From NCBI GenBank assembly GCA_027483895.1, contig JAIXTP010000009.1, positions 186,001-250,000 of the forward strand: a DNA stretch of 64,000 nucleotides, read 5' to 3'. Source of the stretch: Hyphomicrobiales bacterium. Lineage in GTDB: Bacteria; Pseudomonadota; Alphaproteobacteria; Rhizobiales; Beijerinckiaceae. Positions 46,743 through 55,940 of the stretch are shown piece after piece (within the stretch, counting starts at the first letter, position 1; the number at the start of each line of letters is the position of its first letter). The notes beneath the pieces are model-generated. The model was not told the origin of the DNA. It searched no databases and was given only the letters and a program-made list of their open reading frames with translations. Both the position numbers and the translations under genes were made by a program.

Positions 46743-48479
46743 TCAGGAGCGCGCGGGCGTCGGCTCCGCCTCGTTCCGGGCCGCGGCGTCGGCCGAAAGC
46801 TCGGCTGTCGTCTCGCCCGAAGCGCGCATCAGCAGCACCACGGGGGCCAAGCCCGCCGCGACGATCAAGAGCGAGGCGAGGGCACCGTCCTCGAACACGC
46901 CGCGGCCGGCATGGGCATAGACCGCCGTCGCCAACGTCTCGACATTGAGGGGACGCAGCAGAAGCGTGGCCGGCAGTTCCTTCATCGCGTCGACGAAGAC
47001 GAGCAGCGCGGAAGAGGCGAGGGCGGGGCGAAGCAGCGGCCAGTGGATGTCACGCAGGAGCTTTCCCGGCCCGTGCCCGAGCGTTCGCGCCGCGTCGTCG
47101 ACATGCGGCGAGAGCCGCGCGAAGCCGTTCTCGACGCCGCCGACCGCGATCCCTGAAAAGCGGACCGCATAGGCGATGACCACGGCCAACCCCGTTCCGG
47201 TGAGGAGAAGTCCGGCCCGTCCGCCCGTGATCGCGTTCTGCAGATCGGCCAGCAGATTGTCGATCGCGGCGATCGGCGCGAGCAAGGCCACGGCGACAAC
47301 GGTGCCGGGCAAGGCATAGCCGAGCCCTGCGATCCGCGCGGACCATAGGGCGGCCGGATGGCGCAGGATGCGGACGGCCGCGGCGATCGAGGCGCCGATG
47401 ATGACGATGAGAACGGTCGCCGTGAGCGCGAAGGTCAGCGTGGCGCCGATCTGCCCGGGCAATCCGGGATCGATCCGTGTTCCGCGGCGCGCCGCTTCCG
47501 TCGCGAGGAAGACCGCCGGAACCAGGAAGCCCGCGATCGGCGGCAGGGCGCATGCGAGCGCGGCGAGAAGCGCTTTCGGACCTTCGAGCGCGACGGGTTC
47601 CTGCGGCCGCGGCTTCTTGGCTGAAAGCGCGAAGCTCCGCGCGCCGCGAGATCGCATCTCGATGAGGATGAGGAGGGTGACGGCGGTCAGCAGCACGAGT
47701 GCGAGAACGGACGCGCCCGGCAGGCTGCCGCGGTTGAGCCAGGTCGTGTAGACCGCGACCGTCAGCGTCCGCACGCCGAGGTGATCGGTGGCGCCTATGT
47801 CGTTCAGCGTTTCGAGCAGCGCAAGCGACAGGCCCAGCGCGACTGCGGGCCGCGCGAGCGGCAGGGCGATGCGGCGGAACACCGATGCGGGCGAGGCCCC
47901 GAGCGTCCGGCCCGCCTCGATCAGGCTCGCGCATTGCACCGAAAAGAGGGCGCGCACCGGCAGGTAGACATAAGGGTAGAGTACGCAGCCGAGCAGCAGG
48001 ATCGCGCCCGGCATCGAACGGATTTCCGGGAACCAGTAGTCCGCTCGGCTCCGGAAGCCGAAAAGCGCGCGGATCGCGCCCTGCACCGGACCGAGTGGTT
48101 CGAGGATCTCCACATAGACATAGGCGATGATGTAGGTCGGCACTGCGAGCGGCAGCACCAGCGCAACGGACAGCAGGCTCCGGCCCGGAAAGCGGAAGGC
48201 GGTGACGAGCCAGGCGGAGCCGACGCCGAGGAGTACCGTCACGACGCCGACGCCCGCGAGCAGCAGCGCCGTGTCGGCGACCGCGGCCGGGAGCACGACG
48301 GAAAAGATGTGACGAACCGGCGTGAGATCGCCCGTCACCGCGATCCAGAGCAGCGAGAGAAGCGGCGCGCCGATCAGCATAACGCCGAAAACCGCCGCCG
48401 CCCGGAGGGCGACGACGGTCCGTGAACGGCGGGCGGTCGCGGTCGCGATCGCGCCGGGCGGGAAGCGCGCCGGGATCAC
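46743..48479 (-). CDS. fbpB: iron(III) ABC transporter permease, fused two-domain (FbpB type)
   Basis: 578-aa protein with about twelve membrane helices, made of two homologous permease halves. The coupling loops are SLIEAGRTLGASPASVFRRIALPLARPAVALG near residue 180 and HVDDAARTLGHGPGKLLRDIHWPLLRPALASS near residue 480. This two-half design is typical of FbpB/SfuB. The GTG start overlaps the fbpA stop as GTGA; other frames extending upstream read through fbpA. No ATP-binding gene follows, so the transporter needs an ATPase encoded elsewhere. Confidence 0.92.
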   Translation of the reverse strand: MIPARFPPGAIATATARRSRTVVALRAAAVFGVMLIGAPLLSLLWIAVTGDLTPVRHIFSVVLPAAVADTALLLAGVGVVTVLLGVGSAWLVTAFRFPGRSLLSVALVLPLAVPTYIIAYVYVEILEPLGPVQGAIRALFGFRSRADYWFPEIRSMPGAILLLGCVLYPYVYLPVRALFSVQCASLIEAGRTLGASPASVFRRIALPLARPAVALGLSLALLETLNDIGATDHLGVRTLTVAVYTTWLNRGSLPGASVLALVLLTAVTLLILIEMRSRGARSFALSAKKPRPQEPVALEGPKALLAALACALPPIAGFLVPAVFLATEAARRGTRIDPGLPGQIGATLTFALTATVLIVIIGASIAAAVRILRHPAALWSARIAGLGYALPGTVVAVALLAPIAAIDNLLADLQNAITGGRAGLLLTGTGLAVVIAYAVRFSGIAVGGVENGFARLSPHVDDAARTLGHGPGKLLRDIHWPLLRPALASSALLVFVDAMKELPATLLLRPLNVETLATAVYAHAGRGVFEDGALASLLIVAAGLAPVVLLMRASGETTAELSADAAARNEAEPTPARS

Positions 48480-49486
48480 CGGTCGAAGTCGACCTTGTCG
48501 ACGAGGACGCTGGCCGCATCCCGCTTGGCGGCGACGGCGCCGAGCGGAGTGACATCGGCCTTGATCGGGCCGAACAGCTTCGTCGTCGCGTTGGCCGCGA
48601 TGCCCGGCCGCACCGGATATTCGTAGTTCAGATCCGCGAGCATGTTCTGCGCCGTCTCTCCGACCATGAATTCGAGAAGTTTCAAGGCTTCCGCCTTGTT
48701 CGGCGCGCTCTTGGCCACTGCCGCGCCGGAGATGTTCACATGCGTGCCGCCGCCCGCGAAGCTCGAGTCGAGCACCTTCACGGCCTGACCCCACTGCTTC
48801 TGGGCCTCGTCGGTGCCGTTCAGCATAAGCCCGACATAATAGGTGTTGCCGAGGCCCAAGTCGCAGACGCCCGCGAGGATGTCCTTGGCCACGTCGCGGT
48901 CGCCGCCCGAGGGCTTCTTGGCGAGATTGGCCTTGAGGCCCTTCAGCCACGCCTCGGCCTTGGCCTCGCCGTTCTTGGCGATGAAACCAGCGATCAGCGA
49001 CTGGTTGTAAGGGTGCTGGCCGGAACGGATGCACACCCGGCCCTTCCATTTCGGATCGGCGAGATCGTCGTAGGTGATCGCGTCCTGCTTCACGCGCTCC
49101 TTGGAGGCGTAGACGACGCGCGAGCGGAGCGTGGTCGCGAACCAGTTGTCCTTCGCGTCGCGCAGCGCCTCCGGTACCGCGCTCTTCAGCGCCGCGCTGT
49201 CGACCGGCTGGGTGATCCCCATCTCGGCCGCCTTCACGAGACGGGCGACGTCCACGAGGATGATCAGGTCGGCCGGCGAATTCGCGCCCTCGGCCTTCAC
49301 GCGCTCTTCCAACCCGTCGCGCACGAAGACGGTGTTCACCTTCGTGCCGGTCGCCTTCGTGAAGGCTTCGAGAACCGGCTTGATGAGATCCGCCTCACGG
49401 GACGTGTAGACGTTGACTTCGGCCGCGCCGGCCGTCGCGGACAGCGCGCAGAGGGCGACGGCGCCGCCCATGATGCTTTTGAACAT
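48476..49486 (-). CDS. fbpA: iron(III) ABC transporter substrate-binding protein (FbpA/FutA type)
   Basis: 336 aa. Signal peptide residues 1-21 (TAGA-A). VNVYTSREADLIKPVLEAFTKATGTKV is the family N-terminus, and the ferric-iron tyrosine pair is Y216-Y217 in GNTYYVGLM, with RSGQHPYNQSLIAG forming the anion-binding region. It captures Fe3+ in the periplasm. It is first in a two-gene operon with the permease. Upstream are a candidate promoter and a pair of TTCTAAACT repeats that resemble half-sites of the rhizobial iron regulator Irr. Confidence 0.93.
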   Translation of the reverse strand: MFKSIMGGAVALCALSATAGAAEVNVYTSREADLIKPVLEAFTKATGTKVNTVFVRDGLEERVKAEGANSPADLIILVDVARLVKAAEMGITQPVDSAALKSAVPEALRDAKDNWFATTLRSRVVYASKERVKQDAITYDDLADPKWKGRVCIRSGQHPYNQSLIAGFIAKNGEAKAEAWLKGLKANLAKKPSGGDRDVAKDILAGVCDLGLGNTYYVGLMLNGTDEAQKQWGQAVKVLDSSFAGGGTHVNISGAAVAKSAPNKAEALKLLEFMVGETAQNMLADLNYEYPVRPGIAANATTKLFGPIKADVTPLGAVAAKRDAASVLVDKVDFDR

Positions 49487-49541
49487 CGGATTCTCCTGCG
49501 GCGGAGTTCAAGGGTCCGCCCCGGGGTTGACGATGGTCCGC

Positions 49542-49569
49542 ATTAAGACGCGTCCGGACGAGGCGTCAA
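49542..49569 (-). promoter_or_regulatory. candidate fbpA promoter
   Basis: Minus strand: TTGACG (49569-49564) and CTTAAT (49547-49542), 16-base spacing, about 55 bases before the fbpA start codon. The -35 element is close to the alphaproteobacterial consensus. The CTTAATGCGG core recurs upstream of scoA. Confidence 0.4.
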
Positions 49570-49603
49570 CAAAAAGTCGTTCAAAATCAGAACATTACAG
49601 GAT

Positions 49604-49628
49604 TTCTAAACTGGCATCATTCTAAACT
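49604..49628. promoter_or_regulatory. direct repeat of TTCTAAACT, possible iron-regulator site
   Basis: ttctaaact occurs at 49604-49612 and 49620-49628, a 16-base period, in the divergent region between fbpA and the gene at 49724. The TTCTAAA core resembles half of the Irr-box described in rhizobia, in an AT-rich patch that stands out from the GC-rich background. Classic boxes are inverted repeats, so the direct arrangement is unusual; assignment is inference. Confidence 0.4.
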
Positions 49629-49723
49629 CGCACGGGAACGCAAAGCCGCGCTTCGGGTTGAGGCGGATCAAGGCCGAAGCGTCCGGGACACGCGAGGATG
49701 GCGGCACGGAGGACCCAAAGATC

Positions 49724-50119
49724 ATGCAACTCCCCCACAACTTCAAAAGAATCGTCATGCACCTCGCCCGATCGAAGGAGCATCCCGAAGGGTCGGCCCG
49801 CCACGGCTATGAACTCGTGGTGCCGTTGACCGAGAACGGGCACATCGATGCCCATGCGTGGCAGAGCCATCGCGACGATTGCCGGGTCCGGCGGTTCTGG
49901 AACGGCGAGCCGGACGCGATGGGCAAGGTCGTCCATCGGTCGGGCGGCGATCGCGGCGCACGCTGGATCTTCGACTATGACAGCGCCACCGAGTTCGACG
50001 ACGAAGCGGGCTACCGCCTCAGCGATCACGTCTTCGCGCCCGGCGAGTACATCTCGATCCGCGACGAGGACGACGAGATGCACACGTTCCGCGTCGTCAG
50101 CGTGGTCGACGCGACCTGA
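49724..50119 (+). CDS. conserved hypothetical protein, 131 aa
   Basis: 131 aa, soluble, rich in charged residues, with FKRIVMHLARSKEHPEGSARHGYELVVPLTENGHIDAHAW and a C-terminal GEYISIRDEDDEMHTFRVVSV. I do not recognise a named domain. The N-terminal phrase reads like a protein that handles a short, regular beta structure. The start at 49724 has GGAGGA upstream (an alternative 66 bases earlier lacks one). It is divergent from the iron-transport genes and shares their intergenic region, so iron-related control is possible but unproven. Confidence 0.72.
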   Translation: MQLPHNFKRIVMHLARSKEHPEGSARHGYELVVPLTENGHIDAHAWQSHRDDCRVRRFWNGEPDAMGKVVHRSGGDRGARWIFDYDSATEFDDEAGYRLSDHVFAPGEYISIRDEDDEMHTFRVVSVVDAT

Positions 50120-50157
50120 CGCTCGGCTCCCGGTGCGCGCGGCGCACCGGGACGTCT

Positions 50158-52518
50158 TCAGCCGCGAGCGTTCCGCGCTTCGCGGATCAGCGCCCAGATC
50201 TTCTCGGGCGTGGCGGGCATGTCGACATGGCGGATGCCGAAGTCGGCTAGGGCATCGACCACCGCATTCATCACGGCGGGCAGGGAGCCCGCACAGCCCG
50301 CTTCGCCGCAGCCCTTGGCGCCGAGAAGATTCGTCTTGGCGGGCGTCGGCCGGCTTTCGACCGTGAAGAACGGCGCGTCGTCCGCGCGCGGCATCGCATA
50401 GTCCATGAAGGATCCGGTCACGATCTGGCCGTCGTCGTCGAAGACGGTCCGTTCCAGAAGCGCCTGTCCGATGCCCTGCACCACGCCGCCATGCATCTGG
50501 CCTTCGACCAGCATCGGGTTGATGACGGTGCCGAAATCGTTGACCGCGGTGTAGCGCACCACGCGCGTCGTGCCCGTGTCGGGGTCGATCTCGACTTCCG
50601 CCGCATGGCAACCGTTGGGGAAGGCCGAGGGCGCGGCCTCGTGGACATGGTCCACGTCGAGCGTCGGCGGCACGTCCGGCGGCAGAGCGATCGCGCCTTG
50701 GTCGAGCTTGCGGGCGAGGTCCATGATGCCGATCGCACGGTCGGTGCCGGCGATGCGGAAGCGACCCGCGGCGAATTCGATGTCGTCCACCCCCGCTTCC
50801 AGCGCATGCGAAGCGATCACGCGGCCGCGCTCGATCACCTTGTCGCCCGCTTCGAGGATCGCCGCACCGCTCGCCATGATGGATTTCGAGCCGCCGGTGC
50901 CGCCGCCCGCGATCAGCCTGTCGCTGTCGCCCTGCACGAGGCGGATCGCGTCGAACGGCACGCCGAGTTTGGAGACCAGCACCTGCGCGAAGGCGGACCA
51001 GTGACCCTGCCCGAAATCGAGCGTGCCGGTGATGATCGTGACGGTGCCGTCCTTCTCGAACCGGATGCCGCCCATCTCCTTCATCGGCGGGGCGGTGACT
51101 TCGAGATATTGGCCGATGCCGCGGCCGCGCAGCAGGCCGCGCTTGCGGCTCGCCGCCTTGCGCGCCTTGAAGCCCTTCCAGTCGGCGGCTTCGAGCGTGC
51201 GGTCGAGGAGCCCCGTGAAGTCGCCGGAATCGTAGGTCATGCCCGAGGCCGCGGCATAGGGCAGCGCCTTGGTCGGGATGTGATTGCGCCGACGCAGCAC
51301 TGCGGGGTCGATCCCGGTTTCGCGCGCGGCCGTGTCCATGAGCCGCTCCATGTAGTAGTTGCCCTCGGGCCGGCCCGCCCCGCGATAAGCGCCGGTCGGC
51401 ACCGTGTTCGTGAACACGCAGCGGGAGCGCACGCCGATCAGCGGCGTGCGGTAGACGCTCGCGATGTTCTTGGCGATGTTCAGCGACGCCATCATCGGGC
51501 CGAACGGCGTCATGTAGCCGCCGAGATTGCCGAAGCCGTCGACGCGAAGGGCGAGGATGCGCCCCTTCGCATCGAGCGCGAGTTCGAGATCCACCTCATG
51601 GTCGCGGCCGTGGTGGTCGGAGACGAAGGACTCCGAGCGCCGGTCCGTCCATTTCACCGGCTTGCCGAGCGCGCGGGCCGCATGCAGCAGCGCCACATAT
51701 TCCGGAAAGACGACGCCCTTCATGCCGAAGGAACCGCCGACCTGGCCCGTGATCACCCGAACCTTGTCCTTGGGCAGCTTCAGGACGTCGGCGAGCGTGT
51801 TCCGCATCCCGAACGTGCCTTGGCTGCAGGCGGTGAAGGTGAAGCGCCCGGTCTTGCGGTCATATTCGGCCAGCGCCGAGCGGGGTTCGAGCGCGTTCAC
51901 CACGAGCCGGTTGTTGACGACGTGAAGCCGGGTGACGTGCGCCGCCTTCGCGAATGCGGCGTCCACAGCAGCCGCGTCGCCGTAGCGGAAATCGAGTGCG
52001 GTGTTCTCGGGCGCGTCGTCATAAAGAAGCGGCGCGCCGGGCTTCACCGCCTCGGATGCTTCGGTCACGGCGGGCAGTTCGTCGATGTCGAGCGTCACGG
52101 TCTCCGCGGCATCCTGCGCCTGCAACGCCGTCTTCGCTACGACGAGGGCCACGGGGTCGCCGACGAAGCGGACCTTGTCGGTCGCGAAGGCCTCGCGCAG
52201 CATCCGCCGCATGGGCGTACCGTCGGGGTTCTTGAAGGGCAGCGACGAGCCGAGAAGCCCGTATTCCGCGAGGTCGCGCCCGGTATAGATCGCAAGCACG
52301 CCCGGCATCGCGGCCGCCGCTTCGGTATCCACGCCCTTCAATAGGCCGTGCGCGTAGGGGCTTCGGACCACGGCGGCATGGACCTGCCCGGGCACGGACA
52401 CGTCGTCCGTGTAGCGACCCTCGCCGCGCAGCAGCATGGGGTCCTCGGCGCGCGGGACGGGCTGGCCGATCCCGAACTGCGTGACGGCCAGGGCATTTTC
52501 GTCGATGCGGACGTTCAT
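50158..52518 (-). CDS. orphan xanthine dehydrogenase-family molybdopterin-binding subunit
   Basis: 786-aa CoxL-type large subunit. Seen are RAEDPMLLRGEGRYTDDVSVPGQ at the N-terminus, VGGSFGMK for cofactor binding, the active-site loop A377-Y-R-G-A-G-R383, GTLDFGQGHWSAFAQ, and the catalytic E739 in GCGEAG. All key elements of a working Mo-hydroxylase are present, but no [2Fe-2S] or FAD subunit gene adjoins. In related genomes such lone large subunits are common and mostly uncharacterised. The start at 52518 matches the paralogues' N-termini; a 16-residue longer start is less likely. Substrate unknown. Confidence 0.9.
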   Translation of the reverse strand: MNVRIDENALAVTQFGIGQPVPRAEDPMLLRGEGRYTDDVSVPGQVHAAVVRSPYAHGLLKGVDTEAAAAMPGVLAIYTGRDLAEYGLLGSSLPFKNPDGTPMRRMLREAFATDKVRFVGDPVALVVAKTALQAQDAAETVTLDIDELPAVTEASEAVKPGAPLLYDDAPENTALDFRYGDAAAVDAAFAKAAHVTRLHVVNNRLVVNALEPRSALAEYDRKTGRFTFTACSQGTFGMRNTLADVLKLPKDKVRVITGQVGGSFGMKGVVFPEYVALLHAARALGKPVKWTDRRSESFVSDHHGRDHEVDLELALDAKGRILALRVDGFGNLGGYMTPFGPMMASLNIAKNIASVYRTPLIGVRSRCVFTNTVPTGAYRGAGRPEGNYYMERLMDTAARETGIDPAVLRRRNHIPTKALPYAAASGMTYDSGDFTGLLDRTLEAADWKGFKARKAASRKRGLLRGRGIGQYLEVTAPPMKEMGGIRFEKDGTVTIITGTLDFGQGHWSAFAQVLVSKLGVPFDAIRLVQGDSDRLIAGGGTGGSKSIMASGAAILEAGDKVIERGRVIASHALEAGVDDIEFAAGRFRIAGTDRAIGIMDLARKLDQGAIALPPDVPPTLDVDHVHEAAPSAFPNGCHAAEVEIDPDTGTTRVVRYTAVNDFGTVINPMLVEGQMHGGVVQGIGQALLERTVFDDDGQIVTGSFMDYAMPRADDAPFFTVESRPTPAKTNLLGAKGCGEAGCAGSLPAVMNAVVDALADFGIRHVDMPATPEKIWALIREARNARG

Positions 52519-52663
52519 CTCTGCGACCCGTATGCGGTGAGAGTCAGGACCGTATAACCGGCGCACGCGGCTCGGAAATCAACCCTGTGCATGGGCGACA
52601 TGCCGGGAGCGGGAACGTCGACGGCCTCGGCCGCATTCCGTCCTCGAACAAGAGGAGGTGTCG

Positions 52664-53287
52664 ATGACGCGGATTCTGGTCGTGTATTACTCGTCATGGG
52701 GTCACGTCGAAACCATGGCCGAGGCCGAAGCCGAAGGCGCGCGCTCGGCGGGCGCCGAGGTGACGATCAAGCGGGTGCCGGAGCTCGTGCCGCCGGATGC
52801 GGCCGCCAAGGCGCATTACAAGCTCGACCAGCGCGCGCCGCTCGTCACGGTGGACGAACTTCCCGAATATGACGGCATCATCTTCGGGACGCCGACGCGC
52901 TTCGGCAACATGGCCTCGCAGATGAAGAACTTTCTCGATCAGACCGGGAAGCATTGGGTCAGCGGCGCTCTCACCGGCAAGCCCGCCGCGGTCTTCACGT
53001 CGACCGGGACGCAGCACGGCGGGCAGGAATCGACGATCCTCACCTTCCATACGGTGCTCTTGCATCTCGGCTTCGTGGTCGTCGGACTGCCCTATGCCTT
53101 CAAGGGCCAGAACGGGACGGCCGAGGTGATGGGCAATTCGCCCTACGGCGCGTCTACCATCGCCGACGGCGACGGATCCCGGCGACCGTCGGTCGTCGAG
53201 CTCGAAGGCGCCCGATGGCAGGGGCGGCATCTGGCCGTGATCGCGAGCAAGCTGGCCTCGCCCGGCGTCGATCTCGCGGCCGGATAG
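52664..53287 (+). CDS. wrbA: NAD(P)H:quinone oxidoreductase WrbA
   Basis: 207-aa flavodoxin-fold enzyme. The FMN phosphate loop [20 protein letters not shown] is near the start; [24 protein letters not shown] and [18 protein letters not shown] are WrbA-specific, followed by [17 protein letters not shown]. It reduces quinones by two electrons, limiting semiquinone formation. ATG at 52664 has AGGAGG six bases upstream; GTG at 52658 overlaps that site and is rejected. Confidence 0.96.
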   Translation: MTRILVVYYSSWGHVETMAEAEAEGARSAGAEVTIKRVPELVPPDAAAKAHYKLDQRAPLVTVDELPEYDGIIFGTPTRFGNMASQMKNFLDQTGKHWVSGALTGKPAAVFTSTGTQHGGQESTILTFHTVLLHLGFVVVGLPYAFKGQNGTAEVMGNSPYGASTIADGDGSRRPSVVELEGARWQGRHLAVIASKLASPGVDLAAG

Positions 53288-53293
53288 CCTAGG

Positions 53294-54808
53294 TTACTCG
53301 GCGGCGAAGAGGTCGCCGGTCCCGCTCGCGGCTGCGGAGGCATTCTGGGCCGCGCGCTCTTCGGCCTTCGGGTCGCCGGGCGCCGTCTCCCAGCCGAGAT
53401 CGGGCACGGCGACGATCCGGTTCCCGGCGAAATCCGTCCGCGCGACGATGAAGCTGCGCTCTTCGAGATAAGCGAGGACGCGCCGGGCACGTCCGGGCGA
53501 GCGGCTCCCGAACACGCGCGCGACTTCGCCGTCGGACGGGCAGGGCGCTCTGTCGAGCGCGGCGCGCGCCAGCAGCAGGAACACGCTCTGCAGGTCCTCC
53601 GGCATGCGGGCGGCGTAGTCGATCGCCTTTTCCCAATCCGCGGCATGCTCGGGCGCGGCGGCGCCGCCCGCCCGCGCGGCCACGAGGCGGCGGCGGAAGG
53701 CCGGAAGGTCCGGCAGCGGCGCGCCGATCCGGCGCATGCGGCAGCGGACCTGAAAGTCCTGATACAGCACGGCCACGGACTGGAACGCGCTTTCGGGCTC
53801 CGAGACGACCTGACGGAGAATGTCTTCGAGCGCGCGCTCCCGCTCTTCCGCAGTCATTTCCGGAAGCGGCTCGGGCGCGGCATGCGACGCTTCGGACGCG
53901 TCCGCCACCTTCTGCAGCAGTTCGGCCGTGGAGGGCGGCGCAGGGGGGCGGGGCCGCACATAGCGCGGCGGATCGGGCTCGACGTCGAGAATGGATTCGC
54001 GCGCGCCCGGTGCCAGCGGCTCCGGCAACGGCATCAGCTTGGGCCCCGCACCGCGGGTCTCGGTCACGACGCTGCCGATCCGGACGGGCAGGGGGCGTTT
54101 CGAAAGCGCGGGGCCGAGGGCGACGAAATGGCCGCGTTCGAGATCGCGGAACATCTCGGCCTGCCGCCGGTCCATGCCGAGGAGATCCGCCGCCCGCGCC
54201 ATGTCGATGTCGAGGAAGGTCCGGCCCATGAAGAAGTTCGACGCTTCGGCCGCCACGTTTTTTGCGAGCTTGGCGAGACGTTGGGTGGCGATGATACCCG
54301 CGAGACCGCGTTTGCGGCCGCGGCACATCAGGTTCGTCATCGCGCCGAGCGACAGCTTCCGGCTCTCGTCGGAGACTTCGCCCGCCGCCATAGGCGCGAA
54401 CATCTGCGCTTCGTCCACGACCACGAGCATCGGGTACCAATAGTCCCGCTCCACGTCGAAGAGGCCGCCGAGGAAGGCCGCGGCGCTGCGCATCTGCTCT
54501 TCGGCGTCGAGGCCTTCGAGGTCGAGGACGACGGACACCCGCTGTTTGCGGATGCGCTCGGCGATGCGCTGCAGTTCGGATTCGGTCCGTTCGCCGGTGA
54601 CGACGACATGACCGAACTTCTCGGCCAGCGAAACGAAGTCGCCTTCGGGGTCGATGATCGCCTGCTGGACCCAGGGTGCGCTTTGTTCGAGCAGGCGGCG
54701 CAGGAGATGCGACTTGCCCGATCCCGAATTGCCTTGGACGAGCAGACGCGTGGCGAGCAGTTCCTCGAGGTCGAGCTGCGCCGGTCCGCCGCCGGTGGCC
54801 GTGCCCAT
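53294..54808 (-). CDS. HerA-like/DUF87 ATPase
   Basis: 504 aa. The N-terminal ATPase (about 1-260) has Walker A GNSGSGKS at 26-33, IIDPEGDF after it, Walker B LVVVDEAQMFAP and a RGRKRGLAGIIATQR motif, the pattern of HerA/FtsK-superfamily DUF87 proteins. A Pro-rich linker (about 275-310) precedes a C-terminal region ending in a possible winged helix (VARVFGSRSPGRARRVLAYLEERSFI). Relatives pump DNA or take part in defence or repair. No NurA-type nuclease or defence partner is adjacent, so role is open. Confidence 0.8.
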   Translation of the reverse strand: MGTATGGGPAQLDLEELLATRLLVQGNSGSGKSHLLRRLLEQSAPWVQQAIIDPEGDFVSLAEKFGHVVVTGERTESELQRIAERIRKQRVSVVLDLEGLDAEEQMRSAAAFLGGLFDVERDYWYPMLVVVDEAQMFAPMAAGEVSDESRKLSLGAMTNLMCRGRKRGLAGIIATQRLAKLAKNVAAEASNFFMGRTFLDIDMARAADLLGMDRRQAEMFRDLERGHFVALGPALSKRPLPVRIGSVVTETRGAGPKLMPLPEPLAPGARESILDVEPDPPRYVRPRPPAPPSTAELLQKVADASEASHAAPEPLPEMTAEERERALEDILRQVVSEPESAFQSVAVLYQDFQVRCRMRRIGAPLPDLPAFRRRLVAARAGGAAAPEHAADWEKAIDYAARMPEDLQSVFLLLARAALDRAPCPSDGEVARVFGSRSPGRARRVLAYLEERSFIVARTDFAGNRIVAVPDLGWETAPGDPKAEERAAQNASAAASGTGDLFAAE

Positions 54809-55001
54809 GTCGATCTCGGTCTTCAATGCCCGACGCACTCCGCGATGACCGGTTTCCGCCCGGGCTGAGTGCGTAGCATGCCGGGGCCCGGATCGGGCGC
54901 GTGCGCAGCGGAAATCCACAACTTAGGGGCCGCTCGCTTGCGGGCGCACGGACGAACGGGCATCAAGCGCGGGCCGGGCCTTTCCGGCGCAGGTTCCGCC
55001 G

Positions 55002-55937
55002 ATGCTCTCCTTCCTCGCGACCAGCTTCCCCTTCTTCGCCGTGATCTTTCTCGGCTGGTTCGCCGGACGGCGGGGTCTGTTCGGGCCCGAAGCCGTGCGC
55101 ATCCTCAACACCTTCGCCTTCGTCATCGCGACGCCCGCGCTGATCGTCCGCGTGGTGGCGGCCCAGCCGATCGTGGAACTCTGGAACGGCACCTATTTCG
55201 CGGTGCTCGCGGGGGTCGGTCTCGCTCTGTCGATCAGCGTGCGCATCGTCGCGCAGGCTTTCGGCGGCGCGGACGCGGCGGAGGCGACCTCGCGGGGGCA
55301 ATCGACGGTCGGGCCGAATTTCGCCTTTCTCGGCATTCCGCTCGCCATCGCCTTTCTCGGCGAGAAGGCCGCGGGCCCCATCGCCATGGGGCTCTTGTGC
55401 GACAACGCGATCATCATCGCCTCGTCCATCGGCATTCTCGAAGCGATCCGCGGCGGCGGAAAGTCGCCGGCGGCCATCGCGAAGGACCTGCTTCGCGGCG
55501 TCGTCCTCAACCCCTTCATGCTGTCGATCGCCGCGGGCATGAGCCTGTCCATCGCGGGCATCGTCCCGTCCGGTCCGTTCGACCGCTTTCTCGGGTTTCT
55601 CGGCTCGGCCGCACCTCCGGCGGGCGTCTTCGCGCTGGGGCTCGCTTTGTCCGGCTGGTCGATCCGCGGGACGGTCGGCGTCATCGTGCCGCTCTCCGCC
55701 ATCAAGCTGGTGCTGCACCCGGTGCTGATCTGGGTGATGCTCGGGCCGGTGCTGGGGCTGGACCCGTTCTGGCAGACGGCGGGCGTGCTTTATGCGGCGC
55801 TCCCCACCGCTGCGAACGTCTTCATCATCGCCGAGCGCTACGCCTCGGGCAGTCGCGTGATCGCTGCGGTGGTGCTCGTCACCACGGTGCTGGCCACCTT
55901 TACCTTCCCGACGGCGGCCTGGCTCGTCGCGCCCTAG
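55002..55937 (+). CDS. AEC-family transporter (second copy)
   Basis: 311 aa, ten predicted helices. FFAVIFLGWFAGRRGLFG opens the protein and VIATPALIVRVVA, GPNFAFLGIPLAIAFLG and ALPTAANVFIIAERYASG match the auxin-efflux-carrier fold. It shares only broad layout with the AEC gene at 37641, so the two are diverged paralogues and likely carry different substrates. Its 3' end lies 3 bases from the Anbu-operon end (convergent). No regulator is adjacent. Confidence 0.9.
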   Translation: MLSFLATSFPFFAVIFLGWFAGRRGLFGPEAVRILNTFAFVIATPALIVRVVAAQPIVELWNGTYFAVLAGVGLALSISVRIVAQAFGGADAAEATSRGQSTVGPNFAFLGIPLAIAFLGEKAAGPIAMGLLCDNAIIIASSIGILEAIRGGGKSPAAIAKDLLRGVVLNPFMLSIAAGMSLSIAGIVPSGPFDRFLGFLGSAAPPAGVFALGLALSGWSIRGTVGVIVPLSAIKLVLHPVLIWVMLGPVLGLDPFWQTAGVLYAALPTAANVFIIAERYASGSRVIAAVVLVTTVLATFTFPTAAWLVAP

Positions 55938-55940
55938 GCA

